A stretch of 64,000 nucleotides of DNA, from NCBI RefSeq assembly GCF_900112305.1, contig NZ_FOKT01000004.1, positions 124,001 to 188,000 of the forward strand, given 5' to 3'. Shown piece by piece: positions 15,120-25,280 of the stretch. The position numbers and the translations under genes are program-made. Within the stretch, counting starts at the first letter, position 1. Each line of letters opens with the position of its first letter. Source of the stretch: Microbulbifer thermotolerans. Its GTDB lineage: Bacteria; Pseudomonadota; Gammaproteobacteria; Pseudomonadales; Cellvibrionaceae. The notes under the pieces are model-generated. The model worked only from the letters and a program-made list of their open reading frames with translations. It searched no databases and had not been told where the DNA came from.

Positions 15120-15914
15120 CTAGCTTTCCACCGGTGTGTCCGGCAGGTTACCCCACTCACTCCAGGAGCCGGGATAGGCGCGGATATCGAAGCCCAGGGA
15201 CTTGCCCACCAGCCAAGTGAATCCAGAGCGGTGGTGGCTCTGGCAGTGGGTGACGATTTGTTTGTTGCCGTCGATGCCGAGCCCGGCGAGAAAATCCCGC
15301 GCGTCCGCGCGGATACGCAGGTCCCGCTGAGGATCCATCAGCTGTGTCCACTCGCAGTTGACGGCGCCGGGAATGTGCCCGGCTTTCATCGCCAGGGCCC
15401 GCGCGCCACTGTACTCTTCGGGCGAGCGGGCGTCCCAGATAATGAAGTTTTCCTCGCCCAGGCGGCGTTGAATTTCCTCCGCATCCATTGTGGGGGCGGG
15501 ATCAATGCTGATTTCGATGTTGCTGGCAGTAGGCGCTACCGGCTCTGTGGACAGGGGCAGCCCGGCAGTGCGCCAGGCGTGCATGCCGCCGTTTAGGTAG
15601 CTGTAGGTTTTGTGGCCAATCACCTCTAGGGTCCACAGGAAACGCCCGGCCCAGCCGCCCCCTTCGTCGTCGCAGGCCACCACCTGTAACCCGGGACGGA
15701 GGCCAATTGCGCGAAATACCTGGGTTAATCGCTCGGCGCTGGGCAGTTTGCCGGGGGCCGGAGGGGTGCCGGCCATCAGCGTCTGGAAGGGCAGGTGCAG
15801 GGCGCCGGGAATATGGCCGCTTTGATAATTTTGTGCGGAACTCAGGTCCACAACCAATAAGTCTTCTTTTGCGAGCTGGTCTGCCAGTTCTTGCGGTTCA
15901 ATAATCAGGTTCAA
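15120..15914 (-). CDS. rhdA: Thiosulfate sulfurtransferase, RhdA-type tandem rhodanese
   Basis: 264 residues in two rhodanese modules (about 1-125 and 145-260). The active-site cysteine is Cys224 in [13 protein letters not shown], the loop seen in Pseudomonas and Azotobacter RhdA rather than the CGSGVTA loop of mercaptopyruvate sulfurtransferases; the C-terminal [17 protein letters not shown] also matches RhdA. It transfers sulfane sulfur from thiosulfate to an acceptor. The start is TTG: its TTGA overlaps the rsgA stop, suggesting translational coupling. In Pseudomonas motAB lie between these genes and are absent here. Confidence 0.92.
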   Translation of the reverse strand: MNLIIEPQELADQLAKEDLLVVDLSSAQNYQSGHIPGALHLPFQTLMAGTPPAPGKLPSAERLTQVFRAIGLRPGLQVVACDDEGGGWAGRFLWTLEVIGHKTYSYLNGGMHAWRTAGLPLSTEPVAPTASNIEISIDPAPTMDAEEIQRRLGEENFIIWDARSPEEYSGARALAMKAGHIPGAVNCEWTQLMDPQRDLRIRADARDFLAGLGIDGNKQIVTHCQSHHRSGFTWLVGKSLGFDIRAYPGSWSEWGNLPDTPVES

Positions 15915-16945
15915 CGTTCAGACTCCAGGCTGGTGCGGAGGTGCAGAAAACTGTTCATGCGCCTTTCGCTGATATCGCCGCGCGCCTTGGCCTCCAGAAT
16001 GGCGCAGCCGGGCTCGCCCTGGTGGCGGCAGTCGCGGAAGCGGCAGTGGCCGATAAACGGGCGAAATTCCACAAAACCCTCCAGCAGCGATTGTTCATCC
16101 ATATGCCAGAGGCCGAATTCGCGAATGCCGGGAGAGTCTATCAGATCACCGCCGCCGGGCAGGTGAAAGAGTTCTGCTGCAGTGGTGGTGTGGGTACCTT
16201 TCATGGTGGCTTCAGACAGAGCCCCGGTGCGCGCTCCGGCGCCGGGGAGCAGGGCATTGACCAGCGAGGACTTGCCCACGCCGGACTGGCCGACGAAGAC
16301 ACTGGTGCCTTTGGCCAGGGTTTGCAGAAGTTCCGGCAATCCTTCCCCGCTTTTGGTGGACAGGCGCAGTACCTGGTAGCCGAGGTCGGGATAGGGGGCC
16401 AGCAGCTCCTCCAGTGGTTCGCGGTTACCGTCGTCGATCAGGTCAATCTTGTTCAGCAATAGAATCGGCTGGATACCGGTGGCTTCCGCGGCCACCAGAT
16501 AACGGTCAATCGCATTGGCAAAGGGCTCTGGGTAAGGTGCTATGACGACGACAATTCGGTCTATATTGGCGGCGATGGTTTTCAGTTCGCCGTAGCGGTC
16601 CGGCCGCTGCAGCTCGGAGCGCCGCGGCAGGCGCGCACCGACCACGCCGCAGTCGGCGCTGTGTTCGCCGTGGGCGGGACACCAAGCCACGCGGTCACCG
16701 GTAACCAGGGTGTCGATATTGGCGCGCAGGTGGCAGCGCTGGCGCAGCTTGGGCTCCGCCTCACTCTCCACCAGCACCTGGGTGCCGTAGTTGGCGATGA
16801 CCAGCCCTGTTTGTTCCGGCCCCAGGTGGCCCTCTTTGAGCGCCTGCTCGGCGCTGTCCGCGCGCCGACGCGCACGCTCCTCGCGCTCCTTCTGGATTTT
16901 GGCGATGCGCCACTGCTGGCGCCGGCTCAGTTTGCGTTTGCTCAT
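15911..16945 (-). CDS. rsgA: Ribosome small-subunit biogenesis GTPase RsgA
   Basis: 344 residues from the ATG at 16943-16945; the open frame extends further but MSKRKLSRRQQWRI is the usual start. RsgA checks late 30S maturation and is activated by the 30S subunit. A basic N-terminus and OB-fold precede a circularly permuted GTPase domain with the P-loop GQSGVGKSS at 219, a DSPG switch motif, and a C-terminal zinc knuckle (HCRFRDCRH...C, about 299-314). Divergent from orn across about 90 nt and overlapping rhdA by 4 nt. Confidence 0.96.
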   Translation of the reverse strand: MSKRKLSRRQQWRIAKIQKEREERARRRADSAEQALKEGHLGPEQTGLVIANYGTQVLVESEAEPKLRQRCHLRANIDTLVTGDRVAWCPAHGEHSADCGVVGARLPRRSELQRPDRYGELKTIAANIDRIVVVIAPYPEPFANAIDRYLVAAEATGIQPILLLNKIDLIDDGNREPLEELLAPYPDLGYQVLRLSTKSGEGLPELLQTLAKGTSVFVGQSGVGKSSLVNALLPGAGARTGALSEATMKGTHTTTAAELFHLPGGGDLIDSPGIREFGLWHMDEQSLLEGFVEFRPFIGHCRFRDCRHQGEPGCAILEAKARGDISERRMNSFLHLRTSLESER

Positions 16946-17035
16946 TCGGGGTTTGCCTGGAAACTCGCGGCGGATTATAGCTTGCAACGCCCGCCCAATG
17001 CGGTAACTTGCCTCCAAAGCTAAAGGAGACCCGCA

Positions 17036-17575
17036 GTGGACAAGAACAATCTGATCTGGATTGACTTGGAAATGACCGGCCTGGACCCGGAAAAAGAACG
17101 CATTATCGAAATCGCCACCATCGTAACCGACGCGCAACTAAATATTCTCGCGGAAGGGCCCAATCTGGCAGTGCACCAGAGCGATGCCCTGTTGGATGCG
17201 ATGGATGAATGGAACACCACGCAGCACGGCGGATCGGGGCTGGTGAAGCGGGTGCGGGAGTCGACCATCTCCGAAGGGGATGCGGAGCGGGAGACCATCG
17301 CTTTCCTGCGCCAGTGGGTGCCCGAGGGTGCCTCGCCCATGTGCGGAAACTCCATCGGCCAGGATCGTCGCTTTCTGGTCAAATACATGCCGCAACTGGA
17401 AGCCTATTTCCATTATCGGAATCTGGATGTCAGCTCTATTAAGGAACTGGCGCGGCGCTGGCGCCCCGATGTTCTGGAGGGGGTAAAAAAACAGAGCAAT
17501 CACCTGGCCCTGGACGATATCCGCGATTCTATCGAGGAGCTGAAGCACTACCGCGAGCACTTCTTCCGTCTGTGA
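17036..17575 (+). CDS. orn: Oligoribonuclease Orn
   Basis: 179 residues; GTG start preceded by AAAGGAGA. A DEDDh 3'-5' exonuclease that degrades very short RNAs, including pGpG, the product of c-di-GMP hydrolysis. Acidic residues in [10 protein letters not shown] (8-17), [11 protein letters not shown] near 106 and the H...D pair in [11 protein letters not shown] near 157 are present. The length is normal. Divergent from rsgA and convergent with queG. Confidence 0.97.
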   Translation: MDKNNLIWIDLEMTGLDPEKERIIEIATIVTDAQLNILAEGPNLAVHQSDALLDAMDEWNTTQHGGSGLVKRVRESTISEGDAERETIAFLRQWVPEGASPMCGNSIGQDRRFLVKYMPQLEAYFHYRNLDVSSIKELARRWRPDVLEGVKKQSNHLALDDIRDSIEELKHYREHFFRL

Positions 17576-17632
17576 GCGGTCACAGCGCCCCGAAAGCTGC
17601 GGCAGGGCTCATACGAATTTATCAGCGCTCCC

Positions 17633-18745
17633 TCAGGCCGGTGATTTGGGGCGCTTGATCTTGCGCTTGCGCCTGTGGCCACTGCGCAGGCGAGCCAGTG
17701 CCCAGTCGATGTGCTCTGCCACCAGGGGCGTTGCGTCGGGCCGCGCCGCCTCCAGCGCGGCGACAATTTCCCCACATGCCTCTGCGTTGCCCAGCGCCAC
17801 CGCGAGATTTCGCCGCCAGCGTTCGTAGCCGATGCGCCGGATCGCGGACCCCTCGGTATTGCGCAGAAACTCCTCCTCACCCCACTTAAACAGTGTCAGC
17901 AAATCGCCATCGTCCAGGCCGTGGCGCGGGTGAAAGTCCCTCTCCCCGGTGGGTTTGGCAAATTTGTTCCAGGGGCAGATGATCTGGCAGTCATCACAGC
18001 CGAACACCCGGTTGCCCATCGGTTCGCGGAACACCTCCGGGATAGGGCCCTTGTTCTCGATGGTCAGGTACGAGATACAGCGGCGCGCGTCCAACTGATA
18101 AGGGGCGATAAATGCGTCCGTGGGGCAAACCTTGAGACAGGCGGAACACTCCCCGCACTGATTGGGCTGCGTACTTTTATCCACTGGTAGCGCCAGGTTG
18201 GTGTATATCTCGCCGAGAAAAAACCAGGAGCCCGCGCTGGAATTGATCGCCATGCAGTTCTTGCCGATCCAGCCGAGTCCCGCTTTCTCCGCCAGTGCCC
18301 GCTCCATCACCGGCGCACTGTCGGTAAAGGCGCGGCCGGCGGAATCAAAGCCCCGTTCTGCGCACCAGGCGTCTATCTTTTGTGCCAGATGCGCCAGTCG
18401 CTTGCGGATCAGTTTGTGGTAGTCGCGCCCGGTCGCATAGCGGGAGATGTACGCTTTGCGGGCATCTTTCAGTACCCGCACTGGCTGCGTATCCGGCGGC
18501 AGATAGTCCAGGCGCGCGCTGATTACCCGCACTGTGCCCGGCTGCAGCAGCTCCGGGCGCCAGCGTTTTTCCCCGTGAGCGCCCATCCATTCCATATCGC
18601 CGTGGTAGCCGGCCTCCAGCCAGGCGCGCAGCCTTTCGCCATGTGCTTCGAGGTGGCAGTCGGCGATGCCCAATTGTTGGAAGCCCAGCTCGCGGCCCCA
18701 GGTTTTGATCAGAGCCGCCAGTTCGACAAGTAAAGGTTCATTCAT
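17633..18745 (-). CDS. queG: Epoxyqueuosine reductase QueG
   Basis: 370 residues from the ATG at 18743-18745 (an upstream in-frame ATG at 18769 adds 8 residues). It reduces epoxyqueuosine to queuosine in tRNA wobble modification, using cobalamin and two 4Fe-4S clusters. Cluster motifs CGECSACLKVCP (from about 197) and CDDCQIICPWN (from about 249) are intact, and a HEAT-like basic C-terminus follows. The N-terminal KTWGRELGFQQLGIAD is typical. Divergently placed against nnr with a 90-nt spacer. Confidence 0.95.
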   Translation of the reverse strand: MNEPLLVELAALIKTWGRELGFQQLGIADCHLEAHGERLRAWLEAGYHGDMEWMGAHGEKRWRPELLQPGTVRVISARLDYLPPDTQPVRVLKDARKAYISRYATGRDYHKLIRKRLAHLAQKIDAWCAERGFDSAGRAFTDSAPVMERALAEKAGLGWIGKNCMAINSSAGSWFFLGEIYTNLALPVDKSTQPNQCGECSACLKVCPTDAFIAPYQLDARRCISYLTIENKGPIPEVFREPMGNRVFGCDDCQIICPWNKFAKPTGERDFHPRHGLDDGDLLTLFKWGEEEFLRNTEGSAIRRIGYERWRRNLAVALGNAEACGEIVAALEAARPDATPLVAEHIDWALARLRSGHRRKRKIKRPKSPA

Positions 18746-18785
18746 AGTATTGAACGCAACGGGCGCCAACAGGGCGTCCGGTAGG

Positions 18786-18791
18786 TATAAT
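18786..18791 (+). promoter_or_regulatory. Candidate -10 element upstream of nnr
   Basis: A perfect TATAAT lies 45 nt before the nnr start in the queG-nnr divergent spacer, in the context AGGTATAAT. No good -35 hexamer is found 16-18 nt upstream, so it could be a weak or activator-dependent promoter of the nnr-tsaE-amiB-mutL operon. Confidence 0.4.
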
Positions 18792-18835
18792 TCCTGCTAT
18801 TTTGCCACAGTTTAAATTTTGATCTCAGGAGCCCC

Positions 18836-20317
18836 ATGGACAGGCCCCAACCCCTTTACGGTGCAGAGGCGCTGCGCGCGCTCGATCGCCGCACCATAGA
18901 CGCGCTGAAGATCCCCTCAATCGCGCTGATGAAACGCGCCGGACGCGCCGCTTTCGCGCGGTTGCTGGAACGCTGGCCGGACGCTGGCAGTGTCCAGGTA
19001 TTCTGCGGCGGCGGCAACAACGGTGGCGATGGCTATGTAATTGCCGCTCTGGCGGCACAAAAACAGATTCCCGTGACCGTCTATGCCTGCGTGGCCCCGG
19101 AAGCCCTCAAGGGCGATGCCCTGAGGGCCTGCGACTACGCCCGCAGCGAAGGTGTTCGTATCGTGACTTCCCTGGAGGATCTCGATAACACGGGCGAAGA
19201 CACGGTGATCGTGGATGCGTTGCTCGGTACCGGTTTCAGCGGCGAGCTGCGGGGGGCGGTGGCCCCGGCCGTGGAACATATTAACGCCAGTCCCGGGCCG
19301 GTACTGGCGGTGGATATTCCATCCGGCTTGAGTGCCGATACCGGAAGTGCCGGTCAAGCGGTGTGTGCGGACGTCACGGTGACTTTTATCGGCCGTAAAT
19401 TGGGGCTCTATTGCGGTCGCGGCCCGGCTCTGAGCGGCGAGATTCTTTTCGAAAGTCTCGGCGCGCCGGAGCAGGTGTACACAGAAGTCGCGCCCTTGGC
19501 ACAGCGCTTCGATGGCGCCAGTATCCAACGTCTGCCCGCGCGCGCCGCAGATGCTTATAAAAACCAGTTCGGCCATGTGTTGGTGGTCGGCGGTGACAGC
19601 GGCACTGGTGGTGCCGCTCTCATGGCTGCCGAGTCCGCGGCCCGCGCCGGTGCGGGTCTGGTGTCGCTGGCCACGCATCCCCAGCACCTGGTGGCTTCTC
19701 TGACTCGCCGCCCGGAAGTAATGGCACACCCGGTGATTTCAGGTCAGGAGTTGGAACCGCTGCTGGAGATGCCGGATGTGATCGCCGTGGGGCCTGGCTT
19801 GGGCCGCGCTCCCTGGGGCGAGCAACTGCTGGCCCGCGCCGGTCGCGCCGACGTGCCGCTGGTACTGGATGCGGATGCTCTGAATATCCTCGCCGGCGGT
19901 CGCGTGCTGGCTGGTGTCCGGCGGCATGATTGGGTGCTGACACCGCATGTCGGTGAGGCGGCGCGGCTGCTCGGTTGCGGTACGGGGGATGTGCTTGCCG
20001 ATCCGCGCGCGGCGGCCATCGCGATTCAGAAAAAATTCAGTGGTGTGGTGGTATTAAAGGGGGCGGGTACGCTGATTGCCCATCCGAGCGGTGTGGATCT
20101 GATCAAGGGCGGCAACCCGGGCATGGCCTCCGGCGGCATGGGCGATCTGCTCACCGGCGTGATCGCAGCCCTGATCGGCCAGCATATGACGCCGCTGGAA
20201 GCCGCGCGGCTAGCGGTATGGCTGCACGGGGAGGCGGGCGACCGAGCCGCTGCCGACGGGCAGCGCGGCCTGTTGGCCACAGACCTGTTGCCACATATCC
20301 GCAAGCTGGTGGACTGA
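18836..20317 (+). CDS. nnr: Bifunctional NAD(P)HX epimerase / ADP-dependent NAD(P)HX dehydratase
   Basis: 493 residues, ATG start with CAGGAG just upstream. The N-terminal YjeF_N epimerase domain (about 1-215; GGGNNGGDGYV near 61, DIPSGLSAD near 160) is fused to a C-terminal ribokinase-like dehydratase (about 235-490) with the signature NPGMASGGMGDLLTGV near 424. Together they repair hydrated NADH and NADPH. Its TGA overlaps the tsaE ATG (TGATG). Confidence 0.96.
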   Translation: MDRPQPLYGAEALRALDRRTIDALKIPSIALMKRAGRAAFARLLERWPDAGSVQVFCGGGNNGGDGYVIAALAAQKQIPVTVYACVAPEALKGDALRACDYARSEGVRIVTSLEDLDNTGEDTVIVDALLGTGFSGELRGAVAPAVEHINASPGPVLAVDIPSGLSADTGSAGQAVCADVTVTFIGRKLGLYCGRGPALSGEILFESLGAPEQVYTEVAPLAQRFDGASIQRLPARAADAYKNQFGHVLVVGGDSGTGGAALMAAESAARAGAGLVSLATHPQHLVASLTRRPEVMAHPVISGQELEPLLEMPDVIAVGPGLGRAPWGEQLLARAGRADVPLVLDADALNILAGGRVLAGVRRHDWVLTPHVGEAARLLGCGTGDVLADPRAAAIAIQKKFSGVVVLKGAGTLIAHPSGVDLIKGGNPGMASGGMGDLLTGVIAALIGQHMTPLEAARLAVWLHGEAGDRAAADGQRGLLATDLLPHIRKLVD

Positions 20318-20805
20318 TGGTATTGCAACTGACACTGGCCGATGAAACTGCCACTGTCGCCGCGGGCGAAGCGCTCGGCCGCGCCTGCCGGGCCGAGGGG
20401 CTGCATGAGGGGCTGACACTATTCCTGCACGGCCAGCTCGGTGCCGGCAAGACTACGTTATGCCGAGGTGTGCTTTCCGCTTTTGGCCACCAGGGCTCGG
20501 TAAAGAGCCCCACCTACACTCTGGTGGAACCCTATGAGTTGGGTTCGCAGCGGGTCTTCCACTTCGATCTGTACCGGCTGGGGAACCCGGAAGAGCTGGA
20601 ATTTATGGGGGTGAGGGATTATTTCACTCCCGGTAGTTTGAGCCTGGTGGAGTGGCCTGAGCGGGGTGCTGGTGTGCTGCCAGCCCCGGATCTGGAGGTG
20701 GAATTGGTTCTGCCGGACAGCGGTCGCAAGTTGCGTCTGAGCGGGCGCTCACCGCGGGGCGAGGCCGTGCTGAAAAGATTGCAGGAGCTGCTGGGCAACC
20801 TCTGA
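20317..20805 (+). CDS. tsaE: tRNA threonylcarbamoyladenosine biosynthesis ATPase TsaE
   Basis: 162 residues. The ATG overlaps the nnr stop; the frame is open upstream but that part is nnr in another frame. Walker A GQLGAGKTTL (about 36-45), the switch-like SPTYTLVEPY and the VEWPER motif mark TsaE. With TsaB, TsaD and TsaC it makes the t6A modification next to the anticodon of ANN-reading tRNAs. The nnr-tsaE-amiB order is conserved in gammaproteobacteria. Confidence 0.95.
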   Translation: MVLQLTLADETATVAAGEALGRACRAEGLHEGLTLFLHGQLGAGKTTLCRGVLSAFGHQGSVKSPTYTLVEPYELGSQRVFHFDLYRLGNPEELEFMGVRDYFTPGSLSLVEWPERGAGVLPAPDLEVELVLPDSGRKLRLSGRSPRGEAVLKRLQELLGNL

Positions 20806-20901
20806 GACAGCGTTCATACGTGTTGGGCGGAGGTTCCCTGTAAAAAAAATCCGTGCAGGTCGCGGGGACGGAGGGCAGGGAATTATCGACAGGGCAGAAA
20901 A

Positions 20902-22212
20902 ATGAAAACAGTTTGGCAGCGATTACTCGTCCTGGTGATCTTGGGGAAGCTGATTTTGCCTGCGCAGGCGGCGGAAGTGGAGGGTGTGCGCCTGTGGCGC
21001 GCGCCGGATCACACGCGGCTGGTGTTTGATCTCAGCGGCCCGGCGGAACACAAGTTGTTTACCCTGACTGGCCCTCACCGGGTGGTGGTCGATGTGACCG
21101 ACACACGCCTGGCGGCGCAGCTCGACCACCTGGAACTGGGTAATACCCCCATAGAACGCCTGCGTCACGGTCGCCACGACAAGAAAAATCTGCGCGTAGT
21201 ACTGGACCTGAAACAGCAGGTAAAGCCCAAAAGTTTCGCCTTGAAGCGCCATGGCGGACTGCCGGACCGCCTGGTGATCGACCTGTACGACAGGGTGGAA
21301 AACGAAGAGAAGACTCTGCAGCAGGTCAGCCGTGAACGAGATATCCTTGTCGCGATCGACGCTGGCCACGGCGGCGAAGATCCAGGTGCGCTGGGGCCCG
21401 GAGGCTTGCGCGAAAAAGACGTGGTGCTGGCCATCGCCAAGAAGTTACACAGTGTTATCAATGCAAAGCCCGGGTTTTCCGCTCGTCTGGTGCGCAGTGG
21501 CGACTACTATATTCCGCTGCGCGAACGGGTGAAGAAAGGCCGCGGTATGCGCGCCGACCTGTTTGTGTCAATCCACGCCGATGCATTTACTCGCAAGGAT
21601 GCCCGCGGTGCCGGGGTGTATGCCGTATCCTCCCGTGGCGCCACCAGTGAGACGGCGCGCTTTCTGGCCCAGCGGGAAAACGAATCCGACCTGATCGGCG
21701 GTGCCGGAAGCCTGAGCCTGGATGACAAGGACGATACCTTGGCGGGCGTGTTGTTGGATCTGTCCATGACCGCAACCATGAATGCCAGCCTGGATGTTGG
21801 GGCCAGTGTGTTGAATTCCCTCGGCAGTGTGACCCACTTGCACAAGAAGAAGGTGGAACAGGCCAACTTCGCTGTGTTGCGGTCACCGGATGTGCCATCG
21901 ATTCTCGTGGAGACCGGCTTTATCACCAATCCACAAGAGGCGCGGCGTCTGCGAGACCCGTCCTTTCAACGCAAACTGGCGGAAAAGCTCAGCGAAGGTA
22001 TAGTGGCGCACTTTACCAGCCGCCCGCCAGCGGGCACCTGGCTGGCCGCCAACCGAGACAGGGTCGATCGGCGTCACACTATCGCCCGCGGCGATACCTT
22101 GTCCAGTATCGCGGCGCGTTACAATGTGTCCGTTTCTGAACTGAAGAAAGTCAATGGTATCGACAGCTCAGTGATTCGGGTCGGCCAGACGCTGACCATT
22201 CCCTCCGGTTGA
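20902..22212 (+). CDS. amiB: N-acetylmuramoyl-L-alanine amidase AmiB with C-terminal LysM
   Basis: 436 residues, exported (signal peptide about 1-23, ending AQA). An AMIN domain (about 25-130) targets the septum, an Amidase_3 zinc hydrolase domain (about 149-375; IDAGHGGEDPGA with the first zinc His, VSIHADAF, ETGFITN with the catalytic Glu) follows, and a LysM repeat ends the protein (about 391-435). It cleaves septal peptidoglycan for daughter-cell separation. Position between tsaE and mutL supports amiB rather than amiC. Confidence 0.95.
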   Translation: MKTVWQRLLVLVILGKLILPAQAAEVEGVRLWRAPDHTRLVFDLSGPAEHKLFTLTGPHRVVVDVTDTRLAAQLDHLELGNTPIERLRHGRHDKKNLRVVLDLKQQVKPKSFALKRHGGLPDRLVIDLYDRVENEEKTLQQVSRERDILVAIDAGHGGEDPGALGPGGLREKDVVLAIAKKLHSVINAKPGFSARLVRSGDYYIPLRERVKKGRGMRADLFVSIHADAFTRKDARGAGVYAVSSRGATSETARFLAQRENESDLIGGAGSLSLDDKDDTLAGVLLDLSMTATMNASLDVGASVLNSLGSVTHLHKKKVEQANFAVLRSPDVPSILVETGFITNPQEARRLRDPSFQRKLAEKLSEGIVAHFTSRPPAGTWLAANRDRVDRRHTIARGDTLSSIAARYNVSVSELKKVNGIDSSVIRVGQTLTIPSG

Positions 22213-22292
22213 TCAGATGCGCAGCCGCCGCGTGGTAGGTCGCGCCCAAAACGAAGAAACTGACAGGTGCCTGTCCGCAGGCGAGATTCAAT

Positions 22293-24137
22293 ATGTCCGA
22301 CAGAATCCAGCTGTTGTCCCCCCGCCTCGCGAACCAGATCGCCGCCGGCGAAGTGGTGGAGCGCCCGGCTTCAGTGATCAAAGAGCTGCTGGAAAACAGT
22401 CTCGACGCCGGTGCGACCCGCCTGGAGGTGGAAATCGACAACGGAGGTATCAAGCGCATCAAGGTGCGTGACAATGGTGGCGGCATCGATAAAGACGATC
22501 TGCCACTGGCGCTGGCCCGCCACGCCACTTCCAAGATCCATGCACTGGAAGACCTGGAAGCGGTGGCCACCCTCGGGTTTCGCGGTGAGGCCCTTGCCAG
22601 TATCTCATCGGTGGCACGCCTGACTTTGACCAGCAGCCGCGACGACAGCGGCCAGGGCTGGCAGGTCGCAGTATCCGGCCGCGACATGCAGGCGGCGCTG
22701 GCCCCGGCGGCGCATCCGCGGGGCACCACCGTGGACGTGCGCGACCTCTTCTTCAACACCCCGGCGCGGCGCAAGTTTCTGCGCACGGAGAAGACTGAGT
22801 TCAACCGGGTTGACGAGACCATCAAGCGTCTGGCCCTTTCTCGCTTCGATGTCTCCATCAGCCTGCGCCATAACGGCAAGGGTGTGCACAATCTCCGCGC
22901 CGGGCTCGGCCGGGTAGAGATGGAGCGGCGCGTGGCGCAGGTCTGCGGGCCGGCGTTTATGCAAAATGCGCTGCATATCGATGTGGAACGCAGCGGCCTG
23001 CGCCTCTGGGGGTGGGTGGCCGAGCCTGCCTTTTCCCGCTCCCAGGCGGACCTGCAGTTTTTCTACGTCAACGGTCGCGCTATCCGCGACAAGGTTGTGA
23101 GCCACGCGGTGCGCCGCGCCTTTGCCGATGTCCTCTATCACGGCCGCCATCCGGCCTTTGTACTCTACTTGGAACTGGATCCCGCCGCGGTGGATGTAAA
23201 CGTGCACCCCACCAAGCACGAAGTGCGCTTCCGGGACAGCCGCCTTGTGCACGATTTTCTGTTCGGTAGCCTGCACCGGGCACTGGCGGATGTCAGGCCG
23301 GGGCAGAGAGAGGAGCGGGAACAGGTGCCGGAGGAAACCGTCAGTGGTATCCGCGCCGGCGAGTTCGCCGGCCAGCAAAAGATGCCTCTCAGCACGCGGC
23401 CATCGCCGGTGGATTTGCAGCAGCAAATGCAGAATTACGCCGCGCTGCACCAGCCATATCAATCGGAATCCAGTGTGGCCGAAGCGACGCCCCCAGTAGC
23501 GCCTGCTCGGCCGGCGCCCGCCTTGCAGGTTTCCGAAAGTGATACAACCGAAGCGCCGCCACTGGGCTACGCGCTGGCGCAGTTGCACGGCATCTATATC
23601 CTGGCTCAGAACGAGCAGGGCTTGATTGTCGTCGATATGCACGCGGCGCACGAGCGCATTGTCTACGAACAAATGAAAGCCGCCTACGCCGCCGGCGGGA
23701 TACAGGCGCAGCCACTGCTGGTGCCGGTGAGTCTGGCGGTCAGTCAGCGGGAGGCGGACTGTTATGAGGAACGCAGCGAGGTCTTCACCGCGCTCGGCTT
23801 CGCATTGCAGCGGGCCGGCCCCGAGACGCTGCTGGTGCGCCAGGTGCCGGCGATGTTGCACGGTGCCGAGGTGGAACAGTTAGTGCGCGACGTACTGGCG
23901 GACCTGTTGGCACAGGGGGGCAGTAGTCGTATCGGGGAGCGCATCAACGAGATACTTGCCACCATGGCCTGCCACGGTTCGGTGCGCGCCAACCGCAAGC
24001 TCACCGTGCCGGAAATGAACGCCCTGCTCAGGGATATGGAGCGCACTGAGCGCAGCGGCCAGTGCAATCACGGCCGTCCAACCTGGACACAAGTGAAATT
24101 GGCGGATATGGACAAGTGGTTTTTGCGTGGCCAGTGA
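22293..24137 (+). CDS. mutL: DNA mismatch repair protein MutL
   Basis: 614 residues. The N-terminal GHKL ATPase shows [18 protein letters not shown] and [10 protein letters not shown]; the ATP-lid and transducer regions extend to about residue 330. A Pro/Gln-rich linker (about 330-420) leads to the dimerisation domain (about 425-614). Here D-M-H-A-x2-E-x4-E ([12 protein letters not shown]) matches the endonuclease motif DQHA(X)2E(X)4E with Met for Gln, as in Pseudomonas-type MutL proteins that work without MutH. Overlaps miaA by 11 nt. Confidence 0.97.
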   Translation: MSDRIQLLSPRLANQIAAGEVVERPASVIKELLENSLDAGATRLEVEIDNGGIKRIKVRDNGGGIDKDDLPLALARHATSKIHALEDLEAVATLGFRGEALASISSVARLTLTSSRDDSGQGWQVAVSGRDMQAALAPAAHPRGTTVDVRDLFFNTPARRKFLRTEKTEFNRVDETIKRLALSRFDVSISLRHNGKGVHNLRAGLGRVEMERRVAQVCGPAFMQNALHIDVERSGLRLWGWVAEPAFSRSQADLQFFYVNGRAIRDKVVSHAVRRAFADVLYHGRHPAFVLYLELDPAAVDVNVHPTKHEVRFRDSRLVHDFLFGSLHRALADVRPGQREEREQVPEETVSGIRAGEFAGQQKMPLSTRPSPVDLQQQMQNYAALHQPYQSESSVAEATPPVAPARPAPALQVSESDTTEAPPLGYALAQLHGIYILAQNEQGLIVVDMHAAHERIVYEQMKAAYAAGGIQAQPLLVPVSLAVSQREADCYEERSEVFTALGFALQRAGPETLLVRQVPAMLHGAEVEQLVRDVLADLLAQGGSSRIGERINEILATMACHGSVRANRKLTVPEMNALLRDMERTERSGQCNHGRPTWTQVKLADMDKWFLRGQ

Positions 24138-25119
24138 ACTGAAAGGGCAAACCGGCGCTGCACAAGCGGGAGAAAAGCCCCGGGCGATTTTCCTGATGGG
24201 GCCGACGGCATCGGGCAAGACAGACTTGGCGATGGCGCTGTCCGATCGCTTGCCCGTTGAGCTGGTCAGCGTCGATTCGGCACTGGTTTATCGCGGTCTG
24301 GATATCGGTTCTGCAAAACCCAGCCCCGAGGAGCTGGCCCGCTATCCCCACCGCTTGATCGATATCTGTGATGCCGCTGAGTCTTATTCCGCTGGCCGTT
24401 TTCGCGAGGAGGCCCTGCTGGCGATGGCTGAAATCACCGCTGCCGGCAAAATTCCGCTGTTAGTTGGCGGAACCATGTTGTATTTTCGCGCTCTACTGGA
24501 GGGCATGGCGCAGTTACCCGAGGCGGACCCGGCCCTCCGGGCGGAACTGGAGGCGCGCGCCGCGCGGGAGGGGTGGCCGTCGCTGCACGCGGAATTGAGC
24601 AGGGTGGACCCGGAGCTGGCTTCCCAGTTGCACCCCAACCACTCGGTGCGCATTGAGCGGGGGCTGGAGGTTTATTACCTGACCGGCCGCCCCCTGTCAG
24701 CGCTCCGCCGCGAGCGGGCGCAGGACTCGCTTACCGAGCGGTACGAGCTGCGGCAGATGGCGTTGTTGCCGCGAGACAGGGCACTGCTGCACGAGCGCAT
24801 CGCCATTCGTTTTCAGCGAATGCTGGACGCGGGTTTTGTCGACGAGGTGCGGCAATTGCGTGCGCGGGGAGACCTGCACGAGGATCTGCCGGCGATTCGC
24901 GCGGTGGGATACCGCCAGGTATGGCAATACCTGGAGGGGCGCTTAAATTACGACGAAATGGTGGCTGCGGGTATCGCCGCCACCCGTCAACTGGCCAAAC
25001 GTCAGCTTACCTGGCTGCGGCGCTGGCCGGACCTCACGCCGGTCTACGCACAGGATGCCGATGGTCGGGTGCGCAAAAATGACGAAATATTGGCGGAGGT
25101 CTTGAAATTTCTTGGCTGA
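24127..25119 (+). CDS. miaA: tRNA dimethylallyltransferase MiaA
   Basis: 330 residues, GTG start inside the mutL 3' end. It adds a dimethylallyl group to N6 of A37 in tRNAs reading UNN codons. The P-loop [11 protein letters not shown] (about 22-32), the [18 protein letters not shown] segment, the catalytic-region [14 protein letters not shown] and [12 protein letters not shown] are standard. Coupling to mutL and location before hfq are conserved. Confidence 0.97.
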   Translation: MASELKGQTGAAQAGEKPRAIFLMGPTASGKTDLAMALSDRLPVELVSVDSALVYRGLDIGSAKPSPEELARYPHRLIDICDAAESYSAGRFREEALLAMAEITAAGKIPLLVGGTMLYFRALLEGMAQLPEADPALRAELEARAAREGWPSLHAELSRVDPELASQLHPNHSVRIERGLEVYYLTGRPLSALRRERAQDSLTERYELRQMALLPRDRALLHERIAIRFQRMLDAGFVDEVRQLRARGDLHEDLPAIRAVGYRQVWQYLEGRLNYDEMVAAGIAATRQLAKRQLTWLRRWPDLTPVYAQDADGRVRKNDEILAEVLKFLG

Positions 25120-25154
25120 GCATCCATAACGTGACTTCAGTCAGTTTGTTCATT

Positions 25155-25184
25155 GAGTCTGGCTGCTTCCGGCTCTTTTTATTT
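25155..25184 (+). terminator. Imperfect T-tailed hairpin between miaA and hfq
   Basis: GAGTC...GGCTC can form a short imperfect stem (25155-25175, with G-T pairs and one mismatch) directly followed by CTTTTTATTT. It is 36 nt after the miaA stop and about 100 nt before hfq. It would partly insulate hfq, which is also known in enterics to have its own promoters. Weak stem, so uncertain. Confidence 0.4.
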
Positions 25185-25280
25185 ACACGCGTTTCAACCT
25201 CAGTCGTCTCTTAGTCCACGGCTTTCGTGGGCGCGATTGCGGCCTGCATTCGCATCCAGCTTTTGACAAGGAGAAAAAAG

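Noticed and set aside
22605..23861. 418-codon minus-strand open frame in mutL
   Set aside because: Antisense shadow of mutL with no recognisable motif.
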